Position numbers and translations under genes: made by a program. A stretch of DNA of 64,000 nucleotides from JANQFV01 sp964468185 (GTDB lineage: Bacteria; Planctomycetota; Phycisphaerae; UBA1845; Fen-1342). This document shows positions 52,383 to 60,861 of the stretch, one piece after another; the stretch's first letter is position 1; the number at the start of each line of letters is the position of its first letter. A model generated the notes under the pieces. It did no database searches, had not been told where the DNA came from, and was given only the letters and a program-made list of their open reading frames with translations. The DNA is taken from the NCBI GenBank assembly GCA_964468185.1, contig CAYXTR010000015.1, positions 1 to 64,000 on the forward strand. Direction: 5' to 3'.

Positions 52383-53809
52383 GTACCCAAGTCAAGAACA
52401 CCGGTGGGGGACCATCCTGTGACATCGCCGTCATCGGCGGCGGGATCAGCGGCCTGACAGTCGCCTGGCACCTGCACCACGCCGGCTGCGACGTCCGACT
52501 CCTCGAAACACAAGACCAGGTCGGCGGCTCCATCGGCACCGAGCACCGCGACGGCTTCCTCCTCGAGAAGGGCCCCTTCAACGTCATGGTCCGCTCACCG
52601 GAGTTCGAAGAGCTCCTCGAAGGCCTCAGCGACCATCTCCGCGTCGTTCAGGCCGCTGACGAAGCGAACAATCGATACATCTATCGCCGCGGCACCCTCC
52701 GCAAAGTCCCCACCGGCCCGGTCGGCCTCTTCACCAGCGACCTGCTCAGCAAACGCGCCGCCATCCGCGCCACCCGCGGCCTGTTCCTCTCGGCCCGCGG
52801 CCGGCGTGACGAAACCACGCTGGAGGAATTCGCCACCCGCCGCTTCGGCCCCGAAGTCACCGACACCCTCGTCAGCGCCGCCATCGCGGGCATCCTCGCT
52901 GGCGATATCAGTCGCCTCAGCGCCTACGCCGCCTTCCCCGCTCTCGAAGATTTCGATCGGAAGTCCTTCAGCCCCCTCGGACGCACCCTCCGCCGCGTCC
53001 CCGACATGATCCGCAAACGCCGTGACCCGCAACTGCGCCGCAAATGGAAGGGCCTCGTCAGCATTAACCACGGCCTCGGGGGTATGGCACACGCCATCGC
53101 CGACGTACTCGGTGACCGCTGCCAGACCGGCCGCCGCCTCATCGCGCTCAACCGCCGCAGCGACGGCTTCACCCTCACGTTCGAGACCAATGGCACTGCC
53201 GAGCAATTGAACTGCCGCCGCATTGTCCTCGCCACACCACTCGGCATCACCGCCGACCTGCTCGAACCACTGGCACCCGCCGCCAGCAACGAGCTGCGCA
53301 CCATCGACAGTGCCTCCCTCACCGTTATCAACCTCGGTTTCAACAAATCAGACGTCGCCCACCCGCTCGACGGCTTCGGCTTCCTCGTCCCCCGCAACGA
53401 ACCCGACTTCCCCCTCATGGGCGTCCTCTGGGCCGACAGCGCCTTCCCGCACCACGCTCCACCCGACAAGCGGCTGCTTCGCTGCTTCCTTGGCGGCACA
53501 CGCACCCCCGACGTCACCCAGCGCGTTCCCGACGAGCTGGTCCGCACCGCCCTCGACTGCATCCGTGATGTCCTCGGCGTCCGCGGCGACCCCGTCCTCG
53601 TCGACGTATGCCCATATCCGGACTCCATCCCGCAATACTACCTCGGCCACCGCGACAAGGTTGCCCGCGTCCGCGCCGCCGTGTCCCACATCCCGGATCT
53701 CACCCTCGCCGGCAACTACCTCGCAGGCGTTTCCATCAACGACTGCATCAAGCACAGCAAGCAAGTCGCGCAAACCCTCATCGCCGCCCAACAGCCTGTA
53801 TCTGCCTGA
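52379..53809 (+). CDS. hemG: FAD-dependent protoporphyrinogen oxidase
   Basis: This 476-residue flavoprotein is of the HemY/HemG (FAD amine oxidase-like) type and converts protoporphyrinogen IX to protoporphyrin IX. The dinucleotide motif IAVIGGGISGLTVAWHLHHA is at about 17-36, and the family region VRLLETQDQVGGSI follows. The C-terminal FAD contact is LAGNYLAGVSINDCIKHSKQ. Bacteria with HemN generally use this PPOX or an HemJ/HemG alternative, and here the operon supplies it. The gene name follows the TIGR hemG usage; it is unrelated to the E. coli flavodoxin-like HemG. Its ATG overlaps the hemE stop. Confidence 0.93.
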   Translation: MSTQVKNTGGGPSCDIAVIGGGISGLTVAWHLHHAGCDVRLLETQDQVGGSIGTEHRDGFLLEKGPFNVMVRSPEFEELLEGLSDHLRVVQAADEANNRYIYRRGTLRKVPTGPVGLFTSDLLSKRAAIRATRGLFLSARGRRDETTLEEFATRRFGPEVTDTLVSAAIAGILAGDISRLSAYAAFPALEDFDRKSFSPLGRTLRRVPDMIRKRRDPQLRRKWKGLVSINHGLGGMAHAIADVLGDRCQTGRRLIALNRRSDGFTLTFETNGTAEQLNCRRIVLATPLGITADLLEPLAPAASNELRTIDSASLTVINLGFNKSDVAHPLDGFGFLVPRNEPDFPLMGVLWADSAFPHHAPPDKRLLRCFLGGTRTPDVTQRVPDELVRTALDCIRDVLGVRGDPVLVDVCPYPDSIPQYYLGHRDKVARVRAAVSHIPDLTLAGNYLAGVSINDCIKHSKQVAQTLIAAQQPVSA

Positions 53810-53826
53810 ACGGAGGTCAATCCACC

Positions 53827-54858
53827 GTGAGCCCCACTGATAACCGATCCGATCTGCCGCGTCCGACTCGCCGACCACGCCGCCTGCGCCAATCACCGGC
53901 CCTCCGCGGTCTCGTCCGCGAAACTCGCCTCACGCCCGATCGCCTCGTCTACCCCGTCTTCGTCATCGACGGCCAGCAGCGCACCGAACCCATCAGCGCC
54001 ATGCCCGGCCAGGCCCGCCTCTCCATCGACCGCCTGACCGACAAATGCCACGAAGCCCTCGAGTTCGGCGTCAGCAGCTTCGCCCTCTTCCCGGCGATCG
54101 ACCCAGCGCGTAAGACGCCACGCGCCGAGGAGGCCCTCAATCCCGATAATCTCCTTTGCCGGACCATCCACCACCTCAAGGAGGCCCTCCCGCAAGCCTG
54201 CCTCATCACCGACATCGCCCTCGATCCCTACAGCAGCCTCGGTCACGACGGCCTCATCGAAAACGGCCAGGTCGTCAACGACCCGACGGTGGACGTTCTC
54301 GCCCAGATGGCGGTTCTCCACGCCCAGGCGGGCGCCGACATCGTCGCCCCCTCCGACATGATGGACGGCCGCGTCGGTGCCATCCGCACCGCCCTCGACA
54401 CCCACGGTCATCAGCACGTCGCCATCATCAGCTACACCGCCAAATACGCCTCCGCATTCTACGGCCCATTCCGCGAAGCCCTCGATTCCGCCCCCGCCGA
54501 CCACGCCGATGTCCCCAAGGACAAAGCCACCTACCAGATGGATCCGGCCAACAGCCGCGAAGCCGGCGTCGAGGCCTACCTCGACGAAGCCGAAGGCGCT
54601 GACATGCTCATGGTCAAGCCGGGCCTCCCATACCTCGACATCATCGCCCGCCTCCGCGCCGCCTCACATCTCCCCATCGCCGCATACCACGTCAGCGGCG
54701 AATACGCCATGATCAAGGCCGCTGCCCAACAAGGCTGGCTCGACGAACGTAAGTGCCTCACCGAATCGCTCACCGCCCTCGCCCGCGCCGGCGCAGATGT
54801 CATTTTCACCTACGCCGCCGTAGAGTTTGCCCGCTGGCAGCGCGGCGGCCCAGCATGA
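53827..54858 (+). CDS. hemB: Porphobilinogen synthase (5-aminolevulinate dehydratase)
   Basis: This 343-residue enzyme joins two 5-aminolevulinate molecules to make porphobilinogen. The active-site Schiff-base lysines are in ISYTAKYASAFYGPFREA and MLMVKPGLPYLDII. Allosteric and metal regions are LITDIALDPYSSLGHDG and IVAPSDMMDGRVGAIR. The metal-binding site has DIALDPYSS rather than the cysteine cluster DVCLCEYTS, so this belongs to the magnesium-dependent, non-zinc type. Start GTG 53827 has GGAGGT nearby. It ends 2 bp from the stop of hemD on the other strand. Confidence 0.96.
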   Translation: MSPTDNRSDLPRPTRRPRRLRQSPALRGLVRETRLTPDRLVYPVFVIDGQQRTEPISAMPGQARLSIDRLTDKCHEALEFGVSSFALFPAIDPARKTPRAEEALNPDNLLCRTIHHLKEALPQACLITDIALDPYSSLGHDGLIENGQVVNDPTVDVLAQMAVLHAQAGADIVAPSDMMDGRVGAIRTALDTHGHQHVAIISYTAKYASAFYGPFREALDSAPADHADVPKDKATYQMDPANSREAGVEAYLDEAEGADMLMVKPGLPYLDIIARLRAASHLPIAAYHVSGEYAMIKAAAQQGWLDERKCLTESLTALARAGADVIFTYAAVEFARWQRGGPA

Positions 54859-54860
54859 GC

Positions 54861-55526
54861 TCAATGCTGACCGCGTAGGTATCCCGCAATCGCCGCGGCC
54901 AACTTCTCAAACGTCGGATAGGCCGCCTCAACCGCTACCGGCTTGCCCTGCGCCCGAATCGCCGCCGACGTCGTCCGCCCAATACTCGCCATCGGAATGT
55001 CTACCCCCACCACGGCCGTCACCTGCGACGGTGCCGCCACCGCCGCGATCACCGCCAATCGCACCCGTTCCCGATCAAACCCCCGCGCTACCGTCTCATA
55101 CAACACCGGCGACCGCAGCTGCACCTCACCCCACGCTTCCGGCTGCCGCGCCCGCCCCGAGCGCGGATAACACACCACACCGGATGGCACCTTCACCCGC
55201 AATTCACCAAACAGGGTGTCCCCGTGCCCGTCCTTCCCCACCATCGCCACCCGCAACCCGAACCGCTCCGCCAACGCCGCCGACGCCTCCCCGACCACCG
55301 CCACCCGCGGCACCTTCGCCGCCGCCGTCGGCGCCACCGCCTCTATCGCATACGGACTGGTCAGTACGAGCCAGTCTTCCGCGGTCAGGCCCGCGACGAG
55401 TCCCGCCGGATCCGCCACCAGCCGCCGCTCAACCACCGGCTCCAGCACAACCTCAAGCCCCCGCGCCCGCAGCGCTGTCGATAGCGGCCCGTTACCCGCC
55501 TCGTCACGCGTCACCCAGACGATCAT
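54861..55526 (-). CDS. hemD: Uroporphyrinogen-III synthase
   Basis: This 221-residue protein closes and inverts ring D of hydroxymethylbilane to form uroporphyrinogen III. Sequence conservation of HemD is low, but the layout fits: MIVWVTRDEAG at the start, a central LVLTSPYAIEAVAP, CYPRSGRARQPEAW and the phosphate-binding-like VDIPMASIGRTTSAAIRAQG. Its start codon overlaps the hemC stop (ATGA), and the hemCD order is usual. It ends 2 bp from hemB on the opposite strand, so the two operons are convergent with no spacer. Confidence 0.88.
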   Translation of the reverse strand: MIVWVTRDEAGNGPLSTALRARGLEVVLEPVVERRLVADPAGLVAGLTAEDWLVLTSPYAIEAVAPTAAAKVPRVAVVGEASAALAERFGLRVAMVGKDGHGDTLFGELRVKVPSGVVCYPRSGRARQPEAWGEVQLRSPVLYETVARGFDRERVRLAVIAAVAAPSQVTAVVGVDIPMASIGRTTSAAIRAQGKPVAVEAAYPTFEKLAAAIAGYLRGQH

Positions 55527-56410
55527 GGCTGCGACTCGAGTTCTCGCGCCAGTTGATCCGCCAGCCGCCTGCCCAACGCCATCGGCTCGTTACCACTGAG
55601 CGTCCCCTCCGCCTTCCGTCCGTAATCATCACTGAACAACTTCGCGTGCAGTCGGATTTCCTCACCATGCACCGAGGCAAAAGCGCCCACCGGTGTATGA
55701 CACCCCGCGTTAATGTGCCGCAGGATCATGCGCTCCGCCACCACCGCTCTCCGCGTGTCCGCATCGTCAAGCACAGCACAGATCTCCTCCGCCGGATCAC
55801 CCCGCCGCGTTTGCACCGCCAGCGCGCCCTGTGCCGGGGCCGGCACAAATCGTTCCACTGGCAACTCAATCCAATGCGGATAGCTGATGTTCAGCCGCTT
55901 CAATCCCGCCGCCGCCAGCACGACACCATCCAGCCCCTCGCGCTCAATCTTCGCCACGCGCGTCGGTACGTTCCCCCGAATCGGCACGATCTCAAACCCG
56001 CCCATCTCCAGCAGTTGCGCCGCCCGCCGGGGACTGTTGGTGCCGAACCGCGCTCCGCCGGGCAAACCCCGCAAATCCCATGCCTCACGCGTCAGCAGTA
56101 CATCGTGCACAATCTCCCGCGGCGGCGTCGCCGCAATCGTCAGCCCCTCCGTCTCAGCCGTCTGTAGATCCTTGAAGCTGTGCACGGCGAAATCGACGCG
56201 CCGCTCCAGCAGCGCATGCTCGAGCGCTGATACGAACGCCCCCACGGGCCAGTCCCGACCGAAGTTCTGCTCGGTCACCACATCGCCGTGTGTCTTGATG
56301 ATGACCTGCTCAATCTCCAGCTCTGCATGCGCCGCCCGCAGCCGCTCACAGACCCAGTTCGTTTGATACAGCGCCAGATCACTACCACGAGTGCCGACAC
56401 GCAGCTTCAT
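55523..56410 (-). CDS. hemC: Hydroxymethylbilane synthase (porphobilinogen deaminase)
   Basis: This 295-residue enzyme polymerises four porphobilinogens. The N-terminal MKLRVGTRGSDLALYQTNWV and VHSFKDLQTAETEGL are family motifs. The dipyrromethane cofactor attaches to the Cys in HINAGCHTPVGAFA. The catalytic Asp is in the VHSFKD context. Its ATG overlaps the hemL stop by one base (TGATG), and GTG 56413 is an alternative in-frame start. It overlaps hemD by 4 bp. Confidence 0.96.
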   Translation of the reverse strand: MKLRVGTRGSDLALYQTNWVCERLRAAHAELEIEQVIIKTHGDVVTEQNFGRDWPVGAFVSALEHALLERRVDFAVHSFKDLQTAETEGLTIAATPPREIVHDVLLTREAWDLRGLPGGARFGTNSPRRAAQLLEMGGFEIVPIRGNVPTRVAKIEREGLDGVVLAAAGLKRLNISYPHWIELPVERFVPAPAQGALAVQTRRGDPAEEICAVLDDADTRRAVVAERMILRHINAGCHTPVGAFASVHGEEIRLHAKLFSDDYGRKAEGTLSGNEPMALGRRLADQLARELESQP

Positions 56411-57711
56411 CACGACCTCGCCACCCCCAGCGACTCCCGCGCCGCCGCCACAATCGCATCAATATCATCTTCCGTGTGCGCAGCCGAAACAAACATCGCC
56501 TCATACCCCGACGGCGGCAGCCACACGCCGCGGTCGAGCATCGCTCGGAAGAACCGTGCGTACAAGTCGTGGTCCGCCGCCTGTGCCGATGCAAAGTCAC
56601 GCACCGGCTCCGGCGAAAACGCAAACCCCAACATGCCACCCAGCGCACCACCCGACAGCGGCAACTGCACATCCCGCGCCGCCTGCGTCAGCCCCTCGAT
56701 CAGCCGCCGCCCCAAGCCCTCCAGTCGCTCATAAAATCCCTTCTCGCTGCAAAGCTGAAGCGTCGCTAGACCCGCCGCCATCCCCAGTGGGTTGCCGCTT
56801 AACGTTCCTGCCTGATACGCCGGCCCCAGCGGGCTGACCTGCGACATGAACTCCTCTTTGCCACCATACGCCGCCACGGGCATGCCACCACCAATCACTT
56901 TCCCCAGGCAGGTTACGTCCGGCGTCACGCCGCAGAGGTTCTGGTACCCGCCCCATCCAACCCTGAACCCGGTCATGACCTCATCAAAAACCAGTAGACT
57001 CCCGTTGCGATCGCACAACTCTCGCAGCCCCGGCAGAAAGTCCTCGTCCGGCTGCAGAAAACCCATGTTCCCCGCCACCGGCTCCACCATGATCGCCGCC
57101 ACTTGCGGCCCCTGGCCATTCAAAATCTCCACCACCGCGTCCAGGTCGTTGTACGGCGCCAACAACGTCAATCCCGCAAACGCCTGCGGCACACCCGCCG
57201 AATCCGGCACGCCAAATGTTGCCGCCCCGGACCCAGCCGCCACCAGCAGTGGGTCGACATGACCGTGGTAACACCCGAGAAATTTGATGATCTTGTCACG
57301 CTCGGTCACCGCCCGCGCCACACGCATGGCACTCATGCAGGCTTCCGTACCGCTGTTCACAAACCGCAACAACTCGACACTCGGCAGCGCGTCGACAATC
57401 ACTTCCGCCAGTTCTGCCTCCGCCGCGCAACAAGCCCCAAAGCTGAGCCCGCGTTCCGCCGCCGCCTGCACCGCTTCAACCACCCGCGGATGCGCGTGCC
57501 CCACAATCGCCGGCCCCCACGTCCCAACCAGATCGACATACCGATTACCATCCACGTCATATACGTGCGCACCCGACACCCGGTCCACAAAAACCGGATC
57601 GCCGCCCACCGCGCGGAACGCCCGCACCGGACTGTTCACCCCACCTACCAACGTACGGTTCGCCCGCTCGAACAGGTCCGCCGACCGCGCCCGCAAGTGA
57701 TCACCTGTCAC
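56410..57711 (-). CDS. hemL: Glutamate-1-semialdehyde 2,1-aminomutase
   Basis: This 433-residue pyridoxal-phosphate enzyme makes 5-aminolevulinate from the product of glutamyl-tRNA reductase. The N-terminus LRARSADLFERANRTLVGGV is diagnostic for HemL, followed by NSGTEACMSAMRVARAVTER. PLP is bound through the Lys in LGKVIGGGMPVAAYGG, and the aspartate is in VFDEVMTGFR. The start is GTG 57711, with AGGAGTGG upstream. It heads the minus-strand heme operon and is followed by hemC and hemD. Confidence 0.96.
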   Translation of the reverse strand: MTGDHLRARSADLFERANRTLVGGVNSPVRAFRAVGGDPVFVDRVSGAHVYDVDGNRYVDLVGTWGPAIVGHAHPRVVEAVQAAAERGLSFGACCAAEAELAEVIVDALPSVELLRFVNSGTEACMSAMRVARAVTERDKIIKFLGCYHGHVDPLLVAAGSGAATFGVPDSAGVPQAFAGLTLLAPYNDLDAVVEILNGQGPQVAAIMVEPVAGNMGFLQPDEDFLPGLRELCDRNGSLLVFDEVMTGFRVGWGGYQNLCGVTPDVTCLGKVIGGGMPVAAYGGKEEFMSQVSPLGPAYQAGTLSGNPLGMAAGLATLQLCSEKGFYERLEGLGRRLIEGLTQAARDVQLPLSGGALGGMLGFAFSPEPVRDFASAQAADHDLYARFFRAMLDRGVWLPPSGYEAMFVSAAHTEDDIDAIVAAARESLGVARS

Positions 57712-57865
57712 GCTGCCACTCCTAGCCCGCCGCTCGACCCGGCGGATCCGTGTCGCATGTCCGTTTCAAAAGCATACTCGTGAGATGTTACCCGCCCCCA
57801 TCGGTAAAGCGAGCCCATACCGGTCGCCTTCCCGATCGCCTCCCTCCCCGTTTAGCACCCCGAAA

Positions 57866-57905
57866 AGAGGGCGGGTGGATGCCCGAGAAGCATCCACCCG
57901 CCTCG
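57866..57905 (-). terminator. Rho-independent terminator of the PEP-CTERM gene
   Basis: A 13-bp stem (57870-57882 with 57890-57902) encloses a 7-nt loop. On the minus strand, the direction of the PEP-CTERM transcript, it is followed by CTCTTTTC, a U-rich tail. This is the strongest intrinsic terminator in the window. Confidence 0.85.
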
Positions 57906-57943
57906 CTACCATGCTACCTGCAGTTGATGCAGGCCAATCCCGT

Positions 57944-58576
57944 TTAGCGGCGACGCAGCAGCGCGCCCAGACCGAGCAACAGCAGACTCGCCGGCTCCGG
58001 AATGTTGAACGTGCCGCCGGGCGTCATGATGAAGCCCTCGGTCGTGTCCGTTTCGACGCTGATGTCCATGGCGTCGACCCAGATCGTGTCGCCCAGACTG
58101 CTGTACGTGCGCGCCTCGAGCACGAAACCAGTGCGGTCCGTACCCGAGTCATACGTCCAGGTGTGCTCCAGGTAGCTCCACGGCTCGGCACCGCTGTAGG
58201 TGTCATTCCCGCCAGCGCTGCCGGCATACGCGTTGATGTCATTCTCCGAGTTGTAGTGACCCCAGATGCGACCCGACGGGCTGCCACCCGGCGTCGTGTC
58301 GTAGACCCAGAAACCGGCGGTGATCGTGTCGCCATCATTCAGGCCTTCAATCCAAGCCACGTACGCCTGCGGGGTGCCCTCGCCACCATCCACAAGCTGA
58401 AGGCTCAGATCACCTTCGTAGACCGGGTCATTGACGACCGTCGCAGTGATCGGCTGGTAGTTCCCCAGGATCGCCGGATCCGGATTGTCTTCCCACCCGT
58501 AGCTGACACTGTAAACTTCGGCGGTCGCGGGCAGCGCAATCGCCACAATAGCAAGCAAGCAAGCGAAGTACTTCAT
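57944..58576 (-). CDS. PEP-CTERM exported protein
   Basis: This 210-residue protein has a signal peptide (about 1-19, ending ATAEV). A beta-rich exported body follows (about 22-185), with YSVSYGWEDNPDPAILGNYQ and WIEGLNDGDTITAGFWVYD. The C-terminal sorting signal is IPEPASLLLLGLGALLRRR: a PEP motif, a hydrophobic segment and a basic end, recognised by an exosortase. AGGAGGAG precedes the ATG. Such proteins are exported and often associated with exopolysaccharide or surface matrix. The exosortase is not in the window. The promoter region holds a GTCACG palindrome at 58647-58661. Confidence 0.92.
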   Translation of the reverse strand: MKYFACLLAIVAIALPATAEVYSVSYGWEDNPDPAILGNYQPITATVVNDPVYEGDLSLQLVDGGEGTPQAYVAWIEGLNDGDTITAGFWVYDTTPGGSPSGRIWGHYNSENDINAYAGSAGGNDTYSGAEPWSYLEHTWTYDSGTDRTGFVLEARTYSSLGDTIWVDAMDISVETDTTEGFIMTPGGTFNIPEPASLLLLGLGALLRRR

Positions 58577-58798
58577 GGATTCTCCTCCTCAACGAGAAAC
58601 GGTCCAAACAAACAAGGGTCAGAATCGATGTGCAAATCCTCAACACGTCACGCCGCGTGACGCGAGGAACAGCACACAACAAGATGTCGGTAACTGAAAA
58701 ACTGCTTCCAACTCCTGCAACAAGTCTGGCAATATACTCGAATCCACCTTCCGGATGCTTTTGGGAATTGCGAATAGTATGTTAAGATTGTGTTCAGC

Positions 58799-60154
58799 TC
58801 AAGATCTGCCGGCCTGAGTTGCCTCGACCGGCGATGCACTCGTCGCCGCCAGCCGCCGAAACAAAAGATGCGCCGTGAGCGCCAATAGCACTGGAATCAC
58901 CATCGCCGAGTAGCCCAGCCAGTGATAGGCCGCAAAACCCACCAGCGGCATCACAAGGGCTCGTAGCCCCGTCAGCCCCACGTGAATCCCCATATAGACC
59001 TCCGTCTGGTGCGGCCGCGCAAAGCTCAAATGTCCGATAAACCACGCAATCACACCGCCCCCGTGCCCCACACCCTTCGTCATTCGCCCTAAGGCGAGCA
59101 CGAGAAGTGCCGGCGTCACCCACGCCGGGCCCCCACGCTCGATCATTAGCATCGCTACCGCGACGCATACATACGCCGCCACCCAGAACGCGCTGTTCGT
59201 CACCCGAAACCGCAGTACGCCCACCTTGTCGAAATACCGCCCCCACCAGCGCACTGCCACCAGCAGCATGATCGTCGGAATCAGGTACAACATCCCCTGC
59301 GCGCTCGAATACCGCAGCTCCAGTTCCTTCGTCAGGGCATTGACCAGTATCGGATCCGTGAAGAAGTTCGACGCCCCCAGCAGAAACTGGGCCAGCATAT
59401 ACCGCGCAAAGACCGTGTCCTCCCGCAGTATCCCCAATGCTTCACCCGCCGTATGTACGATGCGCCGCGCCAAACTCCTCCCCCCCACGGCCTGGCCCGC
59501 CGAATGCGCACTGAACTCCCGAAACTCCAGCCGCTCACCGCGTATCCGCAGCCGCCGCATTGGTACCAGCGAAATCACCCCGATCACCGCCACGGCCGGA
59601 TACACAAACCGATACGCCTCCGGCACGTCGTCATACAACAGGGCCAGCAGCCCGCTCGTCGCCGCTGAAAGCATGATCCGCAATGTCTGCAAACGTCCGG
59701 TAATCCGTGCCCGCACCGCCGCGGGATAGTTCACCTTCCAGATCGTCGTCCGCAGCGTAATCAGCCCCGACATGAACAGGTGCGTCAGCCCGATCTGGGC
59801 CGCGAACATCCACCCGCCCCATGGCTGCCACGCATCCGACGTCAGGCTCACCGACGCAACGAACGCCAACGCACATCCCGACATCAGGAAAAACGCCTGC
59901 TTCCGCGGCCGCCCTCGCAAAATCGCCCCCCAGCCCACATTCAACACGTTCATCAGGATCGGCAGCGCCCACACCACCGTCGTGAGCAGCCGCGACGCCT
60001 CAAACGTCTTCGACGCCACAATCCCCACCATATTCCCCTCGACACTGCCCGCCACGATCCCCCAAAACAGCATCTGCCGACACTCAGCCACGTAGTTCGG
60101 CCGGGTCATCAACGGCAGGTCGTCAATTCGCAGGAATTCGAAAACACGCTTCAT
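58799..60154 (-). CDS. MFS-like multi-pass transporter
   Basis: This 451-residue integral membrane protein has about 11-12 transmembrane segments. Features are a charged N-terminus, LLTTVVWALPILMNVLNVGW, AWQPWGGWMFAAQIGLTHLF, and a long cytoplasmic loop near the middle (about 205-255, rich in Arg). A second half starts around TVFARYMLAQFLLGASNFF. This matches the major facilitator fold of two six-helix bundles, though no specific signature gives the substrate. The gene stands alone, divergent from the tatA gene. Confidence 0.82.
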   Translation of the reverse strand: MKRVFEFLRIDDLPLMTRPNYVAECRQMLFWGIVAGSVEGNMVGIVASKTFEASRLLTTVVWALPILMNVLNVGWGAILRGRPRKQAFFLMSGCALAFVASVSLTSDAWQPWGGWMFAAQIGLTHLFMSGLITLRTTIWKVNYPAAVRARITGRLQTLRIMLSAATSGLLALLYDDVPEAYRFVYPAVAVIGVISLVPMRRLRIRGERLEFREFSAHSAGQAVGGRSLARRIVHTAGEALGILREDTVFARYMLAQFLLGASNFFTDPILVNALTKELELRYSSAQGMLYLIPTIMLLVAVRWWGRYFDKVGVLRFRVTNSAFWVAAYVCVAVAMLMIERGGPAWVTPALLVLALGRMTKGVGHGGGVIAWFIGHLSFARPHQTEVYMGIHVGLTGLRALVMPLVGFAAYHWLGYSAMVIPVLLALTAHLLFRRLAATSASPVEATQAGRS

Positions 60155-60239
60155 GGTCGGACTCTCACGAATCCCGGATCATAGCACGTTCCGACCTCAC
60201 CAGGGCCCAACCACGCAAGTCCTTTCCACGACTTCGTTT

Positions 60240-60268
60240 TTGACACGACAGGCCATTTAAACCATAAT
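60240..60268 (+). promoter_or_regulatory. Near-consensus sigma-70-type promoter upstream of tatA
   Basis: TTGACA (60240-60245), a 17-bp spacer and CATAAT (60263-60268). This is 6/6 and 5/6 to the housekeeping consensus, the best promoter match seen in the window. The tatA start lies 129 bp downstream. Confidence 0.75.
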
Positions 60269-60396
60269 GCGCAGAGCACTTGCCGCTCGATGGCTCCGCC
60301 GCAGCGTGCGGCGATCCGAGCGACAGGGGCGGGTCGAATCGTACGTACACAGCCGACCTGCGCTACGTTCGCGGTGGCTGAAAAGGATGAGGCCCC

Positions 60397-60720
60397 ATGG
60401 GCGGATTCGGTAGTCCCATTCACTGGCTGGTCATCGGCGTCGTCGCACTGCTGCTCTTCGGCAAACGCCTGCCCGAGGTTGCCCGCTCCATGGGCAAGGC
60501 CATCAAGGAGTTCAAAAAGGGCCTCAGCGACGTGACCGACGAGTTCAATCGCGCCGGCACCGAGGATGAAGAGCCCAAGAAGAAGCTCGACGCCCCCGAA
60601 GGACAACGCGCCGAGCGTCGCCTCGATGACCAGTCCGGACAGACCGCCAAAGACTTCGCCGCCGGCGACGACTCCGCCGGCGAACCGGTGGAACAACGTA
60701 ACGCACGCACGCAGGAGTAA
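60397..60720 (+). CDS. tatA: Sec-independent protein translocase subunit TatA
   Basis: This 107-residue protein forms the pore-forming component of the twin-arginine export pathway. It begins MGGFGSPIHWLVIGVVALLL, the single membrane helix with the conserved FG hinge (LLFGKRLPEVARSMGKAI), then an amphipathic helix (about 22-40) and a long polar, charged tail (41-107). No tatB or tatC gene is in the window. AAAAGGATGAGG precedes the ATG. A near-consensus promoter sits about 130 bp upstream. Confidence 0.92.
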   Translation: MGGFGSPIHWLVIGVVALLLFGKRLPEVARSMGKAIKEFKKGLSDVTDEFNRAGTEDEEPKKKLDAPEGQRAERRLDDQSGQTAKDFAAGDDSAGEPVEQRNARTQE

Positions 60721-60730
60721 ATGGCTGCCC

Positions 60731-60739
60731 GGTAGGGGG
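60731..60739 (+). repeat. GTAGGGGGG-type G-run
   Basis: A G-rich run after the tatA stop resembling the CAGTAGGGGGG elements (GTAGGGGGGGGG), but the CA prefix is absent. Confidence 0.2.
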
Positions 60740-60861
60740 GGGGCAGTAGCGTGACTTGCACGCGATAGCACTGTAGTGTAGTACCCAGTCAGAACGACCG
60801 GCCCCAGTGGGCACCCGCGGTCGCGGGCCGGACAAAGGTATCCTGAGCGGACCCGTTGCGA

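Noticed and set aside
54827..56167. A 446-residue plus-strand frame
   Set aside because: It is antisense to hemD and hemC and is a Pro/Ser/Thr/Arg-rich shadow.
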